Source of the DNA: Betaproteobacteria bacterium HGW-Betaproteobacteria-14
Lineage (GTDB): Bacteria > Pseudomonadota > Gammaproteobacteria > Burkholderiales > Rhodocyclaceae
DNA length: 49,836 nucleotides
NCBI GenBank assembly: GCA_002840845.1
Contig: PHCS01000014.1
Span: 1 to 49,836 of the forward strand
Direction: 5' to 3'
Shown here: piece by piece, positions 48,990 to 49,836 of the stretch
Layout: every line of letters starts with the position of its first letter
Position numbering within the stretch: position 1 is the stretch's first letter
Translations under genes and position numbers: made by a program
The notes under the pieces: model-generated
Told to the model about the DNA's origin: nothing
What the model saw: the letters and a program-made list of their open reading frames with translations, nothing else
Databases searched by the model: none

Positions 48990-49836
48990 TGCAATTCCTC
49001 CGGTTGTTGCAGCAGATTGCGCAGTTCGGCGAGAAACAGGGCGCCGCGGTGCCCGTCCGAGACGCGATGGTCGGCGGCCAGGCTCGCCGTTACCGCCGGC
49101 ATGACCGATAGCGCGCCCTTGTCTGCCCAGGCCTGTTCGACGATGCGGCCGAAACCCACCAGCGCCACCTGCGGCGGATAGATCACGCCGTACACCGCCG
49201 CCACGCCCTGCTCGCCGAGGTTGGTCACTGTGATGGTCGGGTCGGACATTTCGGAGCTGCGCAGGCTGCCCGCGCGCGCGCGCTTCACCAGGTCGGTCAA
49301 TTCGCGCATGAGCTGTGCCAGCGGCTTGTCGCCGACATCATGGATAGCCGGCGCGATGAGGCCGCCCTGCCGGAGCGAGATCGCCACGCCGATGTGCGCC
49401 GCTGCCGCTGCCTGGAAGGCATTGTCGCGGTAGAAGCCGTTCATTTCCGGAAATTTCCGCAGCGCCAGTGCCACGGCCTTCAGCAGCACGACCGCCATCA
49501 GCAGGCGCTCGGTGACGGGTAGCCCCGCGTTGACGGTTGCAAGCCAGTCGAGCACCGCCCTCATCGGCACCGTTTCAGACAGATAGTAGTGGGGGATCTC
49601 GCGCTTCGAGCGGCCCATGGCGGCGGCGATGGCACGGCGCATCTCGCCTTGGCGATCCTTGGCCGGCGCAGCCGGGGCCGCGGCGCGCTCCACGTCCTCA
49701 AGAAGCACGGCGCCGCCCGGGCCGCTGGCCGTGACGGTGGCGATATCGATGCCGAGTTCGCGCGCGCGCCTGCGCGCTGCGGGCGTGACCGGCCGGCGCG
49801 GCCCGGCCTCGGCCGCGGTTGCCGCCGGTGGAGCGG
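48986..49836 (-). CDS. 2-oxo acid dehydrogenase E2-type acyltransferase, C-terminal part
   Basis: The frame is open to the window edge, giving about 282 residues; the N-terminal lipoyl domain, if any, lies outside. A peripheral-subunit-binding domain (VTPAARRRARELGIDIATV, then SGPGGAVLLEDV) is followed by the catalytic domain. That domain has RRAIAAAMGRSKREIPHYYL, MNGFYRDN and the active-site ADHRVSDGHRGA near the end. E2 enzymes transfer acyl groups from lipoyl to coenzyme A within pyruvate-type dehydrogenase complexes. The overlap with an acyl carrier protein gene is unusual. Which 2-oxo acid is used cannot be told. Confidence 0.88.
   Translation of the reverse strand, partial: APPAATAAEAGPRRPVTPAARRRARELGIDIATVTASGPGGAVLLEDVERAAAPAAPAKDRQGEMRRAIAAAMGRSKREIPHYYLSETVPMRAVLDWLATVNAGLPVTERLLMAVVLLKAVALALRKFPEMNGFYRDNAFQAAAAAHIGVAISLRQGGLIAPAIHDVGDKPLAQLMRELTDLVKRARAGSLRSSEMSDPTITVTNLGEQGVAAVYGVIYPPQVALVGFGRIVEQAWADKGALSVMPAVTASLAADHRVSDGHRGALFLAELRNLLQQPEELQ

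Overview
The window looks like the origin-proximal chromosome of a GC-rich betaproteobacterium. I favour Rhodocyclales or Nitrosomonadales relatives, but that is inference from gene content, gene order and codon use, not from any search. The classical landmarks around the origin are present: rpmH, rnpA, yidD, yidC, mnmE, mnmG, rsmG, parA, parB and the atp operon read leftwards, and dnaA, dnaN and gyrB read rightwards. Orientation flips at about 35.0-35.2 kb, as expected for an origin with leading-strand genes on both sides. DnaA boxes lie in the dnaA-dnaN gap and just upstream of dnaA. Two parS-like sites lie 4-6 kb to the left.

Layout. (1) 1-4.1 kb holds branched-chain amino acid genes: the 3' part of a citramalate synthase (cimA), an MmyB-type regulator on the opposite strand, then leuC and leuD. 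Repeat elements precede both leu genes. LeuCD together with CimA could make 2-oxobutyrate for isoleucine by the citramalate route as well as serving leucine synthesis. (2) 4.2-17.7 kb is an accessory region dominated by defence and toxin-antitoxin genes. It contains hicA-hicB, an unknown exported protein, a decayed aminotransferase remnant, and a split type I restriction-modification locus. On the minus strand the order of reading is fic, hsdR, hsdS, a coiled-coil membrane protein of unknown function, an Mrr-type nuclease and a NERD-domain membrane protein. After a promoter/operator region come a winged-helix protein, an AbiEii-like nucleotidyltransferase and hsdM. The modification subunit is therefore expressed from a unit headed by a likely antitoxin-toxin pair and separated from hsdR and hsdS. 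This is the most unusual part of the window. (3) 17.7-24.7 kb is the complete atpIBEFHAGDC operon with its promoter and terminator. (4) 24.9-26.1 kb is a Tat-exported-looking amidohydrolase.

(5) 26.2-35.0 kb carries chromosome partitioning, tRNA modification and membrane insertion genes, with a TSUP permease between the two parS sites. (6) 35.0-40.4 kb is oriC, dnaA, dnaN and gyrB. (7) 40.4-47.8 kb holds a metallo-beta-lactamase-fold hydrolase coupled to gyrB, topoisomerase III, smg, dprA, a LysM protein, def and fmt. (8) 47.9-49.8 kb holds htpX, then on the minus strand a truncated E2 acyltransferase overlapping an acyl carrier protein gene.

A family of short palindromes (arms CCCTCTCCC / GGGAGAGGG) occurs both between genes and twice inside the hsdR reading frame. 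I found no tRNA, rRNA, CRISPR array, intact transposase or prophage gene. The only stretch over 300 bases without an intact gene is 5494-5855, which holds a perfect hairpin and the aminotransferase remnant.
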